From assembly GCA_032622095.1 (NCBI GenBank), contig CP136063.1:93103980-93167979 (forward strand): a DNA stretch of 64,000 nucleotides, given 5' to 3'. Each line of letters starts with the position of its first letter. The stretch's first letter is position 1. Positions 35,326-46,401 of this stretch are shown in pieces. Made by a program: the position numbers and the translations under genes. The stretch is from Siphonodentalium dalli (taxonomy: Eukaryota > Mollusca > Scaphopoda > Gadilida > Siphonodentaliidae). The notes under the pieces were generated by a model. That model was not told the origin of the DNA and made no database searches. It was given only the letters and a program-made list of their open reading frames with translations.

Positions 35326-35381
35326 TGAATCCTGAATACTGGTTAAAATGGGCATATGAATCCCGAGTATATATGTACCGT
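35326..35381. repeat. Isolated minisatellite remnant
   Basis: 'ttgaatcctgaatactggtta...tgaatcccgagtatatatgtacc' is one 62-bp unit of the 29-34 kb array, now separated from it by 1.5 kb of dispersed repeat. Confidence 0.65.
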
Positions 35382-36250
35382 TTAAAGTGATGTGAAACAC
35401 ACAGGTATGGCGTTTTCTCCAAATTTATTTGCTTTGATTGTATTTGTATTGTGCTGTAAATGTCATCTTCTGCATGTATTTCTATCATTTGTAACATTTG
35501 AAGGCAGAGGAGCAACTGTAAATTTTGTAACTTGTGATCCGATCCCTTAAGCTGAGTTTAGCTTAATAAATATGTTTAAACTAAGCACAGGTAGGGCGAT
35601 CAATTATGAGATGGAGCATAATCTTGCAAGGAGTTATTTTTTACAAATATTATATCCAAATTGAGCACAGTCATTCTTATATATCAATTACATGCAGTGT
35701 TCTTCGGTGGCGAAATCCTTGAATGTATTTCAGACGATGTTTTCTATGGAGTGGTACGGTCGATTTTTCTTGAGATTGTCGGCGATGTTAGTAACTTAGT
35801 AGAATGACACATTCCTCCAGTTGGCATAGCCATGAATACTAACTTATCATGCACCCGAACAAGTCCATAATATGTCCTTAAAGACATGTTATGGACTTGT
35901 TCGGGTACGTGAACTGATGAGATAGTATTCAGGCGATATGCAAACGGGAGGAATGTAGCATTATACTAACATCCCATCGCGGAAAATTCTAAGCAAATCG
36001 ACCGTACCACTCAATAGAAAACATCGTCTGAACTACGCTGAATTGTAACTATTTACATCTCGATTCGGGACGCAACTATCAACGATAAACTAACAAAAAT
36101 GATTTCGCCATCGAGAGTCATTCAATTTAATTAATATTTAAGAATGACAGTGTGTTGTCAATTTGAATATAATATTTGTAAACTACTTTTAGCAAGATTA
36201 TTCTCCATTTATATTTGATCATCCTACCGGAGTGTTTCACATCACTTTAA
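35382..36250. mobile_element. Large foldback element with TTAA-AGTGATGTGAAACAC ends
   Basis: TTAAAGTGATGTGAAACAC at 35382-35400 is the exact inverse of GTGTTTCACATCACTTTAA at 36232-36250. The arms are inverted copies along their length and meet at a centre near 35880 ('ccataatatgtccttaa|agacatgttatgg'). Shared arm landmarks: 'gatgttttctatggagtggtacggtcgat' and 'cattcctccagttggcatag'. The left arm carries an extra segment of about 190 bp (about 35403-35595). No transposase. Confidence 0.85.
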
Positions 36251-36265
36251 CGCTTGGCGACTTTG

Positions 36266-37108
36266 TATGAGTTTATTCACTCATCGTCGTCGTTCTGGTC
36301 ACCGTCGTCAACATCATTATCATCATCGTCAGCAGCATCATCATCGTTATGATGGCTTGATGAATCATGCACCCTGACGTCTGAGTCATGCATTGTTGGA
36401 GAATGCATCCCCCAGAGTGGGAAACGTCGACAGTGCAGCTATCATATAGTTTTTATTTATTACCATATAAATATGCAGCCATAAGGGCTAGTAGCCTACC
36501 TTGAACTATGCATGCTGTCCTTTTTATTCTTATAAATACCATGCCACATCAAATACACACCACGGTACATGCAATGTCGTAAAATTCCAGTTGTTACTGT
36601 ACTTGCAATAAAGTTTGCATTTATGGATTTCATAAAACATCAGATTTATGCAGAAAATGTTTCATGTTTCCAGTTTATGGGCAATTACAAAAACGATGAC
36701 TGGCTGGGGATTAAAGATTGCGCGATCTCACGTAGATCGCACATGGATTCGTAGACAGCGGTTGCTATCTAACTGTTTTATGGCATGTCGTAATATAAAG
36801 AGCCTCGGTTGGGAATCCTTTGAACAAGCCTATATTATATTGTGAAATATGCAACGTTAGGTTGAGTGCATTCTGCGACATAATATATAGACTTTTTGGA
36901 GAGGGGAACCCAACATAATATATCGATACATTTACATATACATATCTAATATTGCTTCCGATTTCCCCACAGCGTTACGATAGCCACGGTCATTCATCCA
37001 ATGTGTTCATAAAGATATAACTACATGCATACACTGTGTACGATCTGAATACAAATTATTAAAACAAAACTAAAAAACAATTGTGTTACGATTGGAGGAA
37101 TTGAGATA
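36266..37108 (+). repeat. Segmental duplication, copy 1
   Basis: It starts in a CGTCGT/CATCAT trinucleotide tract and continues through 'gagtgggaaacg', 'ccatataaatatgcagcc', 'ccacatcaaatacacaccac' and 'gagcctcggttgggaatcc'. The same order appears at 40270-41850. Neither copy has a gene-like frame above about 65 codons. Confidence 0.85.
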
Positions 37109-37447
37109 TTATAGCCACTCCACGGATTCCACTGAAGTTGAATACATTGTGGGAAATATATAATCGCACCGTATACATATATTAGCAATAAACGGCCAAT
37201 TGAACGTGGTTATGAGTTCTTACCGGGATAAAAATTCAGCAAACTCCGCATGAACGATATTGAAACTGCCGTCAATGTCTTAAGTTAATTTGGAGAGGTC
37301 TGTGAACGCTTTACATGCTGACGACAAATGTTGACCGAGAAAAACGACAGAACACCGATAGCTTTAATTTCCCTCTTTTATTCAAATGTCGTAGTCATGT
37401 CTGACATTCTTATCATGCAAGTCTGAGTCAGATCAATTTAATGCGCA
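37109..37447. other. Non-coding stretch
   Basis: Nothing recognised between the duplication and the solo foldback arm. Confidence 0.35.
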
Positions 37448-37827
37448 TCTTAAAGACATATTATGCACTTGTTTGGGTGCATGACAATGATAAGTTATTA
37501 TTCGGGCGCTATGCCAACTGGGGGAAAGTAGCATTCTACCAACATCGCCGAAAATCTGAAGCAAATCGACCGTATAGCACTTCATAGAAAATATCGTCTG
37601 AACAACGCTCAATTGTAAATATTTACTACTCGATTCGGGACGCATCTATAGGCGATAAACTAACGAAATTGATTTCGTCATCGAGACTCACTGCAGTTAA
37701 TTAATATATAATAATGACGGAGCGTGTTTTAAATTTGGATATAATATTTCTCAAAATTACTACATTCAACAAGATTATTGTCCATTTCTATTTGATCACC
37801 CTACCAGAGTGTTTCAGATCACTTTGA
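37448..37827. mobile_element. Solo right arm of the AGTGATGTGAAACAC foldback
   Basis: Aligns with 35880-36250 ('cttaaagacatattatg ... gtgtttcagatcactttga'). The terminal TTAA has become TTGA. No left arm. Confidence 0.75.
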
Positions 37828-38359
37828 CCGCAAATCGTTTAGCGAGTGAAATGAGACGGCGCATGCATACATTGATAAAAAAAATTATATTTTACGAAGA
37901 GCTTGAATGAAATGTGACTATGCATGCGCCGTCCGCAACGAGTTCGAAAACAATATTCTACATTATGATGCAAGTTGTGTTTTGCATTAATTCCACATCC
38001 TTATATCGGATAAGTTTAATACATGACTCTTACTAGCTGTTAGTATAAATACCATTCTTGTGTGTGCAAAAAGACGACGAAGTTTATGTATGTCCGTAAA
38101 GCCTCAGACAATGAGTTTATTACAGACGGCCATATAAAGGCTGAACATGTTCTGGGGGATCTCTTCGACAATGAGTATTCAGTAAAGAAATGATTAAATA
38201 CCCCTTGACGAGTAGTCCCCATAGGAAATTTTCAGTCGTTTGTTGAACCTATTATCTGAACATTTCCCATTCAATGTGAATCATTCTGCTCTTGTATTAT
38301 CTGTTTTTCTGTCTGTCATCTGCTTTTATTACTAAGCGTCGATATAGAAGCATGCACAC
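37828..38359. other. Stretch with family D internal sequence
   Basis: Contains 'cagtcgtttgttgaacctattatctgaacatttcc' (38233-38270), the inverted counterpart of 38.5-38.6 kb. It is probably part of a larger, rearranged family D element. Confidence 0.4.
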
Positions 38360-38850
38360 TTAACCCATTCTACACTAAATTGATTATCCCGTTCAGTTAT
38401 AAAAGTGTACACTGGAATGGTCTATTATTCATCTGGAGGTGTGTTCAATCATTAAAGCAGACTACAGACAGAAAAAGACCCCAGATAATACAAGAGCACA
38501 ATGAATAATATTGGGAAATATTGGGAAATGTTCAGATAATCAGTTCAACAAACAACTTAACATTTCTTATGACAACTACTCGTCAATGAGTATTTAGTAC
38601 AGAGGGCTAGCCATTTATTTAATCATTGTCGAATAGATCTCTTAGGAAATGTTCAGCCCGTATATGGCCGTCTGTTAAACTCATGCATGGTCTGAACTTT
38701 ACCAATAAATAGGAACACTTCTGCACTTGTTCATGTGTCTGTCGTCTGTTTATACATATATATCCTGGAAATCTCACCAGATTAATAATATATCATTCCA
38801 GTGTATATATTTATAACTGATGGGGATAATATATTTAGTGAATTGGTTAA
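38360..38850. mobile_element. TTAA-flanked foldback, family D (full)
   Basis: TTAA at 38360-38363, CCCATTCTACACTAAATTGA..., with the right end ...TTTAGTGAATTGG and TTAA at 38847-38850. TIRs are about 80 bp ('gtgtacactggaatg' inverted as 'cattccagtgtata'). Internal 'agataatacaagagca' and 'gttcagataatcagttcaaca' motifs recur in other copies. Confidence 0.75.
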
Positions 38851-38954
38851 TGTATATTTCTTTGAAGAAACAGAGTTGTAGAACCAAAATTACCTACAAT
38901 TTCTTCTGTTTCTTCTCTTAAGTGGACAGACGGATTATGTACAACTAAACTTCA

Positions 38955-39165
38955 ATCATCGTTGTCGTTTTCCTCGTTGTCGCCATTATCATCGTCGTCA
39001 TCGTAATCACCGTAAGCATCTTCGTCGCCATCGCAGTCGTCATCGTCAACGTCGTCGTCATCATCGTTGTCGTCGTCGTAGTCATATCATCATAATCATC
39101 ATCATCATTACCATCTCTTTCTTCGTCGTAGTCACCGTCATCACCGTGTAGTCATTATCAACAAT
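38955..39165. repeat. CGT/CAT trinucleotide tract
   Basis: Imperfect (TCG/TCA)n over about 200 bp. Related shorter tracts start both copies of the segmental duplication (36290-36355, 40285-40360). On the minus strand it would read Asp/Asn/Glu-rich, but the frame is interrupted. Confidence 0.8.
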
Positions 39166-39397
39166 CATCAATGCAATCGATATTTCACACCATTATTTGA
39201 ACAGATCGAGAACAGTCACCTCGGCTTAGGAAACATTCATATATAATGATCGGTTTCCTACACGTCAAAGTTTGTGACATTGCACATCGGTACCATAAAA
39301 CGATTGACTCGTTTGTTTTCCCCAATTGTTTGCTAGCTATCGAGGAGGTAAATTCTTAGATACGCATTCATTTGAATTTGCATGTTCTCTAACTGCG

Positions 39398-39515
39398 AAG
39401 AACCATATAGGTTCTTCACGGAAAACCGATGTGGTTCTTCGCGAAGAACGAAATCGGTTCTTCGTTAGGATCCTCGTTAGGATCCGATATGGTTCTCCGT
39501 GAAAATCCATCTGGT
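39398..39515. repeat. GGTTCTT mini-tandem, about 23-bp period
   Basis: GGTTCTTCACGGAAAACC, GGTTCTTCGCGAAGAACG, GGTTCTTCGTTAGGATCC and GGTTCTCCGTGAAAATCC follow one another, several being self-complementary (GGTTCTTCGCGAAGAAC). Confidence 0.65.
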
Positions 39516-39578
39516 TCATATTTATAGAGGAGATGTTTATTATGTTTTTTTTTCGATGAAAAACATACAAGGCTATGG

Positions 39579-39675
39579 CCAATCAGACCACAACAGTGTC
39601 TATTCCATTCTCACCACATACATGTGTATATATTATTATCCATCCCTTAACTAACACTGTTTCTGATTGGGCAAA
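39579..39675. mobile_element. Foldback with GCCAATCAGA...ACAGTGT ends
   Basis: 'gccaatcagaccacaacagtgt' is inverted as 'acactgtttctgattgggc', with a 5-bp gap. The MITE is decayed. Confidence 0.45.
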
Positions 39676-40022
39676 AGCCGCCACGTGATTATCCGGGAAA
39701 AAGTCACATTGAACTCCAGATTGTCATATTGGACTCGCAAGTGTGCAATATTACAGTTTATCGGGACTCTGTGACGTCACGAATTAACTATTGCGAAATA
39801 AATCGATAAACTTGTGATGCGCGCGCAACACTGGTGGATTTAGCAGACGTTTCACTTCCGCATTGAGTTTTTTTTTAATTTCCGTGTTTGCTGTTCCAAA
39901 TCATGCATGCTTTCTGATGATCAAATACAGGCTTTTATAGAGAATTAAGTGCATGCCGATAAATACCAAAAATAGTTATATTCCCAAAATTTGGATAAAC
40001 ATACAGATTGATAATAAAACTC
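39676..40022. other. Stretch with a 'tcatattggactcgc' hairpin relative
   Basis: Near 39727-39755 'gtcatattggactcgcaagtgtgcaatattac' is a diverged version of the palindrome at 40023-40090. CACGTGAT lies at 39683. No gene. Confidence 0.4.
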
Positions 40023-40090
40023 GTCCAGGTTGTGGTGAAATGTCATATTGGACTCGCGAGTCCAATATTACTTTTCACCACAACCTGGAC
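40023..40090. repeat. 68-bp near-perfect palindrome
   Basis: Symmetric about 40056/40057 (GACTCG|CGAGTC). Arms 'gtccaggttgtggtgaaa...atattggactcg' pair along the full length with about two mismatches. Size and pairing are pre-miRNA-like, but with almost no loop. Confidence 0.75.
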
Positions 40091-40269
40091 TCGTACAAGA
40101 AAAACACTTACTGTACACAACATTGTATAATAACTTTATAGTATATTATACAGTTGAAATACCTACATGAATAATTACTGGGTGAGAATAAACCTAGTCA
40201 TATAATACATGTTTTGGGCATAAAGGGAATTGGCATGGTTAACGTTAATTGCTAAGGGGAATGGTACAT

Positions 40270-41850
40270 GCGTTTATTCGCCCATCGTCGTCGTTATGGT
40301 CATCGTTGTCAACATAATTATCATCATCGTCAGCAGCATCATCATCGTTATGATGGCTTGATGCATCATACACTCTTCCAAAAATTATTTCTCATTATGA
40401 GAACAAAATCACTTAAAATCAGAAATTTTCTAGGGAGAATAGCTAGAAAAATATTTCTTAACATATTTTTCTAGCCGCAAGAAATCTAAGAAAAAAATGC
40501 TAGATTAAGAAATCAATGAATGTTAATTTTTCTTGAGGAAAAAAATAAAATCTCGGTGCAGAATGCTTTCTTTAAGAAATTAAATTGAAATAAATTCTTA
40601 CTCTGGAATGTTTTTCTTGAAACTGGAAAACGTATTTTCTTACATAAATTTATTTTTTCTTGTTTCTAGAAAAGTTAAGAAACTTCAATTTTCTAGGGTG
40701 AATAGCTAGAAAAATTAGAAAATGCAATAAAGCAAGAAAAAGTTTTCTCAAAACTAGAAACACATTTGTTAAAACAAGAAAAATATTTTCCAACATAAGA
40801 TATTTTCTACATAGCTTTTCTAGAACAAGTAAATAAAACAAGTAGTCAAGAAAAAACATTTTCTTAGCCAAGAAAAGGTTTTCTCGATGTAAAAGAATGA
40901 GAAAACAATTCTTAATTAAGAAAAACATTTAATTTTAAATTAATATAGAATTTCAATTGTGTTTTAAGATATACAATAATTTTTTGACATTTGTTGTGAA
41001 CAAAATAAAAACTTCTTTGTAAATATCATTGTTAAATATATAATAGAGACAATAAGGGGGCTTAAATATACAATCAACGTATTTCGTGTTGCATTTGCAC
41101 GCTGCGTCTGCGTGGGCCATTGTTGGATCGTGCATGATGCATGCCACAGAGTGGGAAACGCCGAGAGTGTAGATATCATATAGTTGTGATTTATTACCAT
41201 ATAAATATGCAGCCATGCATAAACGCCATAAGTAGCCCACCTTGAACTATGCATGCTATGGACTCCCTTTTATTCTTACAATTGCCATGCCACATCAAAT
41301 ACACACCACGATACATGTAATGTCGTAAAATTCCAGTTGTTGCTGGATTTGCAATAAAGTTTGCATTTATGGATTTCATAAAACATCATATTTATGCAGA
41401 ACATGTTTCATGTGACCAGTTTGTGGGCAATTACAAAGACGATGACTGCATGGCTGGGGATTGAAGATTGTGCGATCTTACAAAGATCGCACATGGATTC
41501 GTAGACAGTGGTTGCTATCTAACTGTTTTCGGCATGTCGTAATATAAAGAGCCTCGGTTGGGAATCCTTTGAACAAGCCTATATTATATGGTGAAATATG
41601 CAACGTTAGATGATTGCATCATGCAGCATAATATATTCGTGTTAATTTTGAGAGGGGATCGCAAAATAATATATCGATACATTTACATATATATATCTCT
41701 AATACTTCTTCCGATTTCACCATAGCGTTACGATAGCCACGGTTATTTATCCAATGCGTTCATAAAGATATAACCGCATGTACACAATGTATAATCTGAA
41801 TGCAAATTATTAAAACAAAAATAAAAACATTTGTGTTACGATTGAATGAA
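40270..41850 (+). repeat. Segmental duplication, copy 2 (interrupted)
   Basis: Collinear with 36266-37108 but split by an insert of about 725 bp (40373-41097). The flanking duplicated sequence resumes with 'tgcgtctgcg..ggccattgttgg' and runs to 'tgtgttacgattgaatgaattg'. Confidence 0.85.
40373..41097. mobile_element. A/T-rich insert in segmental duplication copy 2
   Basis: Dense in CTAGAAAA/TTTTCTAG and AAGAAAAA phrases. 'attttctaggg.gaatagctagaaaaat' occurs twice, 263 bp apart. It is absent from copy 1, so it is a later insertion or a loss from the other copy. Class unknown. Confidence 0.6.
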
Positions 41851-41853
41851 TTG

Positions 41854-42215
41854 ACGACAGACAGAAAAAACAGATACTATAAGAGCAACATGGTTCATAT
41901 TCAATGCGAAACTATGATATTCAGATAATAGGTTCAACAAACGACTGAACATTTCCTATGGGGACTACTCTTCAAGGGGTATTTAGTCCTTTCTTTACTG
42001 AATACTCATTGTCGAAGAGATTGCAAGGAAATATTTAGCCAAAATGGCCGTCTGAACTTTCCCTATATACCAATGAATAATAATTCTTCTGCACTTGTTA
42101 TGTGTGTCGTCTGCTTATAGAATGCATATCCTGGACATCCCTGAAGATGAATAATAGATCATTCCAATGTATATTTTATATCTGATGGGGATAATACATT
42201 TAGTGAAAGGGTTAA
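41854..42215. mobile_element. Family D element, left-truncated
   Basis: It starts at 'gacagacagaaaaaacagata' (equivalent to about 38465 in the full copy) and ends '...acatttagtgaaaggg' then TTAA at 42212-42215. Confidence 0.65.
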
Positions 42216-42637
42216 TGCGTTTCACCATATACATGTTTGTGGACAATATATATATATTCATCAGTGCGTTATATATAGACTTTATATATAAAATTGCAAT
42301 GCAACCTTCTTGTTGAACACGTCATTTCTGAGTGTTTACCCTGCATGGTTTGTCGGGGACCAATTCGACCCAATTAATGCTGATGTACATGAGCTGTTTA
42401 CTGAGATTTGATGTGTTGTTAGCTGCCACATGACATTAATACTGGGGCACATAGAACTCAATTATTCACAAAACCTATCTCTGACTGGAACCAACCCATA
42501 TAAAAAGCACCGTGGTTATAGCGCCATGTTTTGAAGTAAATGATGACTTTTTATGTAAAGCGGTTTAAAGAGCGTTTCATTTTTTGTCTAATACATCTAT
42601 ATTGACTAAATAACGAAGATATTCAGATTTTTTTAAC
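42216..42637. other. Non-coding stretch
   Basis: (TA)n near 42247-42256; nothing else. Confidence 0.35.
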
Positions 42638-43350
42638 TAGAGTACGTTCGGATTTACATAGATTTACATGGGTTTTATCCATGTATGTCCATTTCACAAG
42701 CATTTAGGAGAGTACAGTGGGTACTCCATGCCTTTACTTGGAATTACAACGGTGTTTCTTTTACATGGGATTTACATAGCTTTTATCAGAGTGAATGCCA
42801 TGTTATCCATGTTTTTACCATATAGTATAATGTGTTACACCATGACTCCATTAATAGTTTACCAGAGTATGTTCTGATTTACATGGGTTTATATGTGTTT
42901 TACCCATGCATGTCTTATTTCACCATTATTTTACGAGAGTATAAGTTGGATACACCATGACTTTACTTGGAATTTAAAAGGGTGTGTCCTTTTTACATGG
43001 GCTTTACATGGCTTTTACCAGAGTAGAGTCACGTAAACCATGTTTTTTAAACCAGAGTATCGGTTGTTAGTTACACCATAACTCCATCAATAATTTACAA
43101 GAGTAACTTTTGATTTACATGGGTTTTGCCCTTGTATACATAATGTCCTGTTTCACCAGCATTTTACGAGAGTAAAGTTGGGCACACCACGCCTTTACGT
43201 GGACTTTACATGGGCATGTACTTTTTTTCACCTGGACTGCATGTATATGGTTTTTACCAGAGTATAGCATTGTTTACCTTGACTACAATATTTTACCAGC
43301 GTAGAGCCATGCAAATCATGATTTACCTGGCTTTTACCATAGTGTTATTT
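42638..43350. repeat. Three tandem units of about 225-240 bp built from 'tttacatggg/tttaccagagta'
   Basis: Units begin near 42638, 42864 and 43099, each starting 'agagta..tt..gatttacatggg' and running through 'atttcacca.cattttacgagagta', 'cctttac.tgga.tt' and 'cttttaccagagta'. Within a unit the two phrases recur many times, so the repeat is nested. The 69-codon frame is incidental. Confidence 0.7.
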
Positions 43351-44314
43351 GTAAGGGTGAGTATATAGATCTACAGATATTCATTGGATATTCATAGCAG
43401 GTATACATTCCGGTAAACTTATAATATATATATATATATATTTATGGGTTCTACGTGACGATTTTAGTGTCAGGTTCATTGAGCATTTAAAAAACAACCC
43501 CGCCAATTTGTCTAAACATTTTGAAATATGTTTCAAAATAGAGGTGGAATTATACCAGAAATTCTGGCAAGCATACCATATTTATATTTAACAACACATA
43601 TAGATGATTCATTATGCATTTTTTGGATACTTTATCTCTAATATTAACTCTGGTTGCCTCTATTGTTCAATATATATAGCATTTTATGAGTGAAACACTC
43701 GAAAAATGCACAAAAAACATATTTTCACCTCATTTGGCCTTGATCCCTCGGTATTTTGTAACGTCAATGTATAGGAGTCAATAATAACGGGAATATAATG
43801 CAACTTTCTCCTTTTCCCTCCTCATGGGGCAGGTCTAATGGAAGAGTTGCCGGTAATAGAAATAAGAACTAGGTCTATCTATTTGTCCACGTTATTCTTT
43901 GTTACGATGGTACTTAAACTTTTTATGATTTTTCACGCTTGCCCACCATGAGTGCCTTATGTCCCTTTAATATATAATAAAGTACATTTAAATACGTGAT
44001 CGCCACCCATGAGAAGCCTCTGAAAAACAAGGTTGTTTACAGCTATCTGCATTTCATTTGTGGCCACGACAAAAGCGTTGAATTGATACTGACAAGAAGC
44101 TATATAAATGGTCGCGATTATTGTGTGGGCTTCAAAGAAGCAGCCATATAGCACCCGCATGATGAATGGGGGCCCTTCTCAAATAACTGAAGAATAGGAA
44201 TCCGATCAACTGTCGTTAATATGTCCAATCATCCATATCATGTCAGTAACATGATTGATTTTATAAATTTGAAGCAAACAACAACATAGCGCCATGCACG
44301 GCAATAATGGGACA
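43351..44314. other. Non-coding stretch
   Basis: (TA)n at about 43424-43441. Several short frames without motifs. Confidence 0.35.
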
Positions 44315-44526
44315 CTGCGAAAGCGCTTTAAAGGGCCATCCGAAACACCACCGCATGCACCCCAAATATACAATTACAAAACTCGTTATAACGACTTCCA
44401 ACAACTCGTTATAGCGAACTGCCACTCGTTATAACGAGTTGTTGGAAGTCGTTATAACGAGTTGTGTATTTGCATATCTGGGGGTGTGGTGGTGTTTCGG
44501 ATGGCTCTAATGCGCTTTCGTAGGGA
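44315..44526. mobile_element. Foldback MITE with CTCGTTATAACGAG core
   Basis: Arms 'gcgaaagcgctttaaagggccatccgaaacacca' and their inverse 'tggtgtttcggatggctctaatgcgctttcg' flank an interior where ACTCGTTATAACGAGT, a perfect 16-bp palindrome, and its variants recur. About 210 bp. Confidence 0.75.
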
Positions 44527-45171
44527 CACAGATCTCTTCTGTAAGCTTCTGTACGGTAAAATTATCTTCTTTCAGCTTGCACAGCTCTGTCACAAGAGGT
44601 ATAAGGGGACAATGTGATGTCACAAAGAGATGAGAAAGAAAAAATCTATTCTACAGCTTCTGTAACGATTGTCCCGCTCTGGATGTCCCAAGAGTTTCTA
44701 CAGTACAATAACATACCCCGATAGCAACCTGTTCACGTTTCATGGTTGCGATTGATGACAATGGCCAGTGTAATTTGTGGTTACAGTAATTGCTATCATT
44801 TTCAATTTCATTTATTTGCAAATATTGGCACGTGTCTTGTTTATTTCTCTGAATATACTTGTGCACTCGGGTGAGGGGGTTAGCAGTACGATTAGTAGCA
44901 GTGAGGTTCTATATCCGAAGTAATTCTGATGCAACATAGAGATAATTCCCCCTTAAACCGTTGGTAACTTTTATCGAATAATTTCCATGTACAGTTTAAG
45001 CACGCGGTCTATATAATGGGAGTTGTCATACCACTCGCTGCTGCTGTAATTTCTGTAGCGGAAAGAAATACATTTAGGTTATCGTAAAATAACCATAATG
45101 GCTGAATGTGCGACACCTAATTGTTTTACAGTATTCCGTGGATTGAGAGTTACAATGATAATTCCGAATAT
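44527..45171. other. Non-coding stretch
   Basis: No exon or element recognised. Confidence 0.35.
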
Positions 45172-46401
45172 TATTAACCCCCAAAGACATATTGTGGAAT
45201 TATGTTAGCGATTAAAACCGATAAGTTATAGTATCCAAACATTATCTCTCGTGCAAGAATGTTGTAATCAACTAAGATTATCTCATTCGTGACTACAGGG
45301 AGATACAGAATATCCACTCGCGGCTTTCTGGTGGAAATTATGTATGTCCTAATTGTATAGCCACGAATGATATAATCCGGATGTTCATCCAAAACCCATA
45401 GCTGTTCTTTTTATTATATGCGCTATATTATAAAATCCCTCAAAACTACTCTAGTTGTATTCTATAGTACAATGCAAATTGTTAGAAAACTTCGAAATGG
45501 CAATGTTTACATCACATCGATTGATTTTCTCATAACTATATGACAGATATCGGACACACTTGCCTAAAGAAAGAGTACTCATTGTTTGATTCTGAAAAGA
45601 TGCGAGAAATGAATGTATACACAATTTAATGATAATAATTTACTAACATGTAGGACAGAAGAACAATCCAGGGGAAAAGGGTTTCTCTTTATATACGTCA
45701 ACACGCAAAAATGCTAAAATAGTCTGCATGTTAAAGTGATGTGAAACACTCCGGTAGGGTGATCAAATAGAAATGGAGAATATCTTGCTCAAAGTAGTTA
45801 TTTTTACAATTATCATATCCAAATTGACAACACGCATCGTCATTCTTATATATTAATTAAATGCAGTGACTCTTGGTGGCGAAATCGTGTTCGTTAGTTT
45901 ATCGCCGATTGATGCGTCCCGAATCGAGAAGTAAATATTTCCAATTGAGCGTAGTTCGGACGATGTTTTCTATGGAGTGGTACGGTCCATTTGCTTATTT
46001 CGACGATGTTAGTAGAATGCTGCATTCCTCCAGTTGGCATAGCTCCTGGATACTATAACTAATCAGTTTCACGCACCGAACAAGTCCATAATATGTCTTT
46101 AATGATAAGCGTTGAAAATTTATGTGACTCGCGCCGCTATACACCGCAAGTGATTTGCGAGAGGGTAATACTATTGTGTTATCCATTGTCTCGGTCAGTG
46201 TTATCCATTGCCTCGGTCCAGGCGATGGATATAACGTTCTGCGACTGGGCAATTTCCCACTATTTAATGGGGAAGCATATAATAAAACCGCATATTAATA
46301 GCCCCCAAAGACATATTGTGGAATTATTTCAGCGATTAAAACCGATAAGTTAGTATCCAAACATCATTTCTCGTGCAAGAATGTAGCAATCAGCTAAGAT
46401 T
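45172..46401. repeat. Two direct repeats of about 107 bp flanking a foldback arm
   Basis: 45172-45279 and 46294-46401 share 'cccccaaagacatattgtgg...agcgattaaaaccgataagtta...atccaaaca.ca/tt.tctcgtgcaagaatgt' with a handful of differences. The solo foldback arm lies between them. Confidence 0.7.
45731..46102. mobile_element. Solo left arm of the AGTGATGTGAAACAC foldback
   Basis: TTAA at 45731-45734 then AGTGATGTGAAACACTCCGG, collinear with the left arm of 35382-36250 (without the 190-bp insert) and stopping at the palindrome centre '...ccataatatgtctttaa'. Confidence 0.8.

Noticed and set aside
40650-40928. 92-codon Leu/Phe-rich minus-strand frame
   Set aside because: Product of AAGAAAAA/CTAGAAA low-complexity DNA in the insert of the segmental duplication.
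45172-46401. LTR retrotransposon
   Set aside because: Direct repeats of only about 107 bp, no gag/pol between them, and the interior is a known foldback arm.
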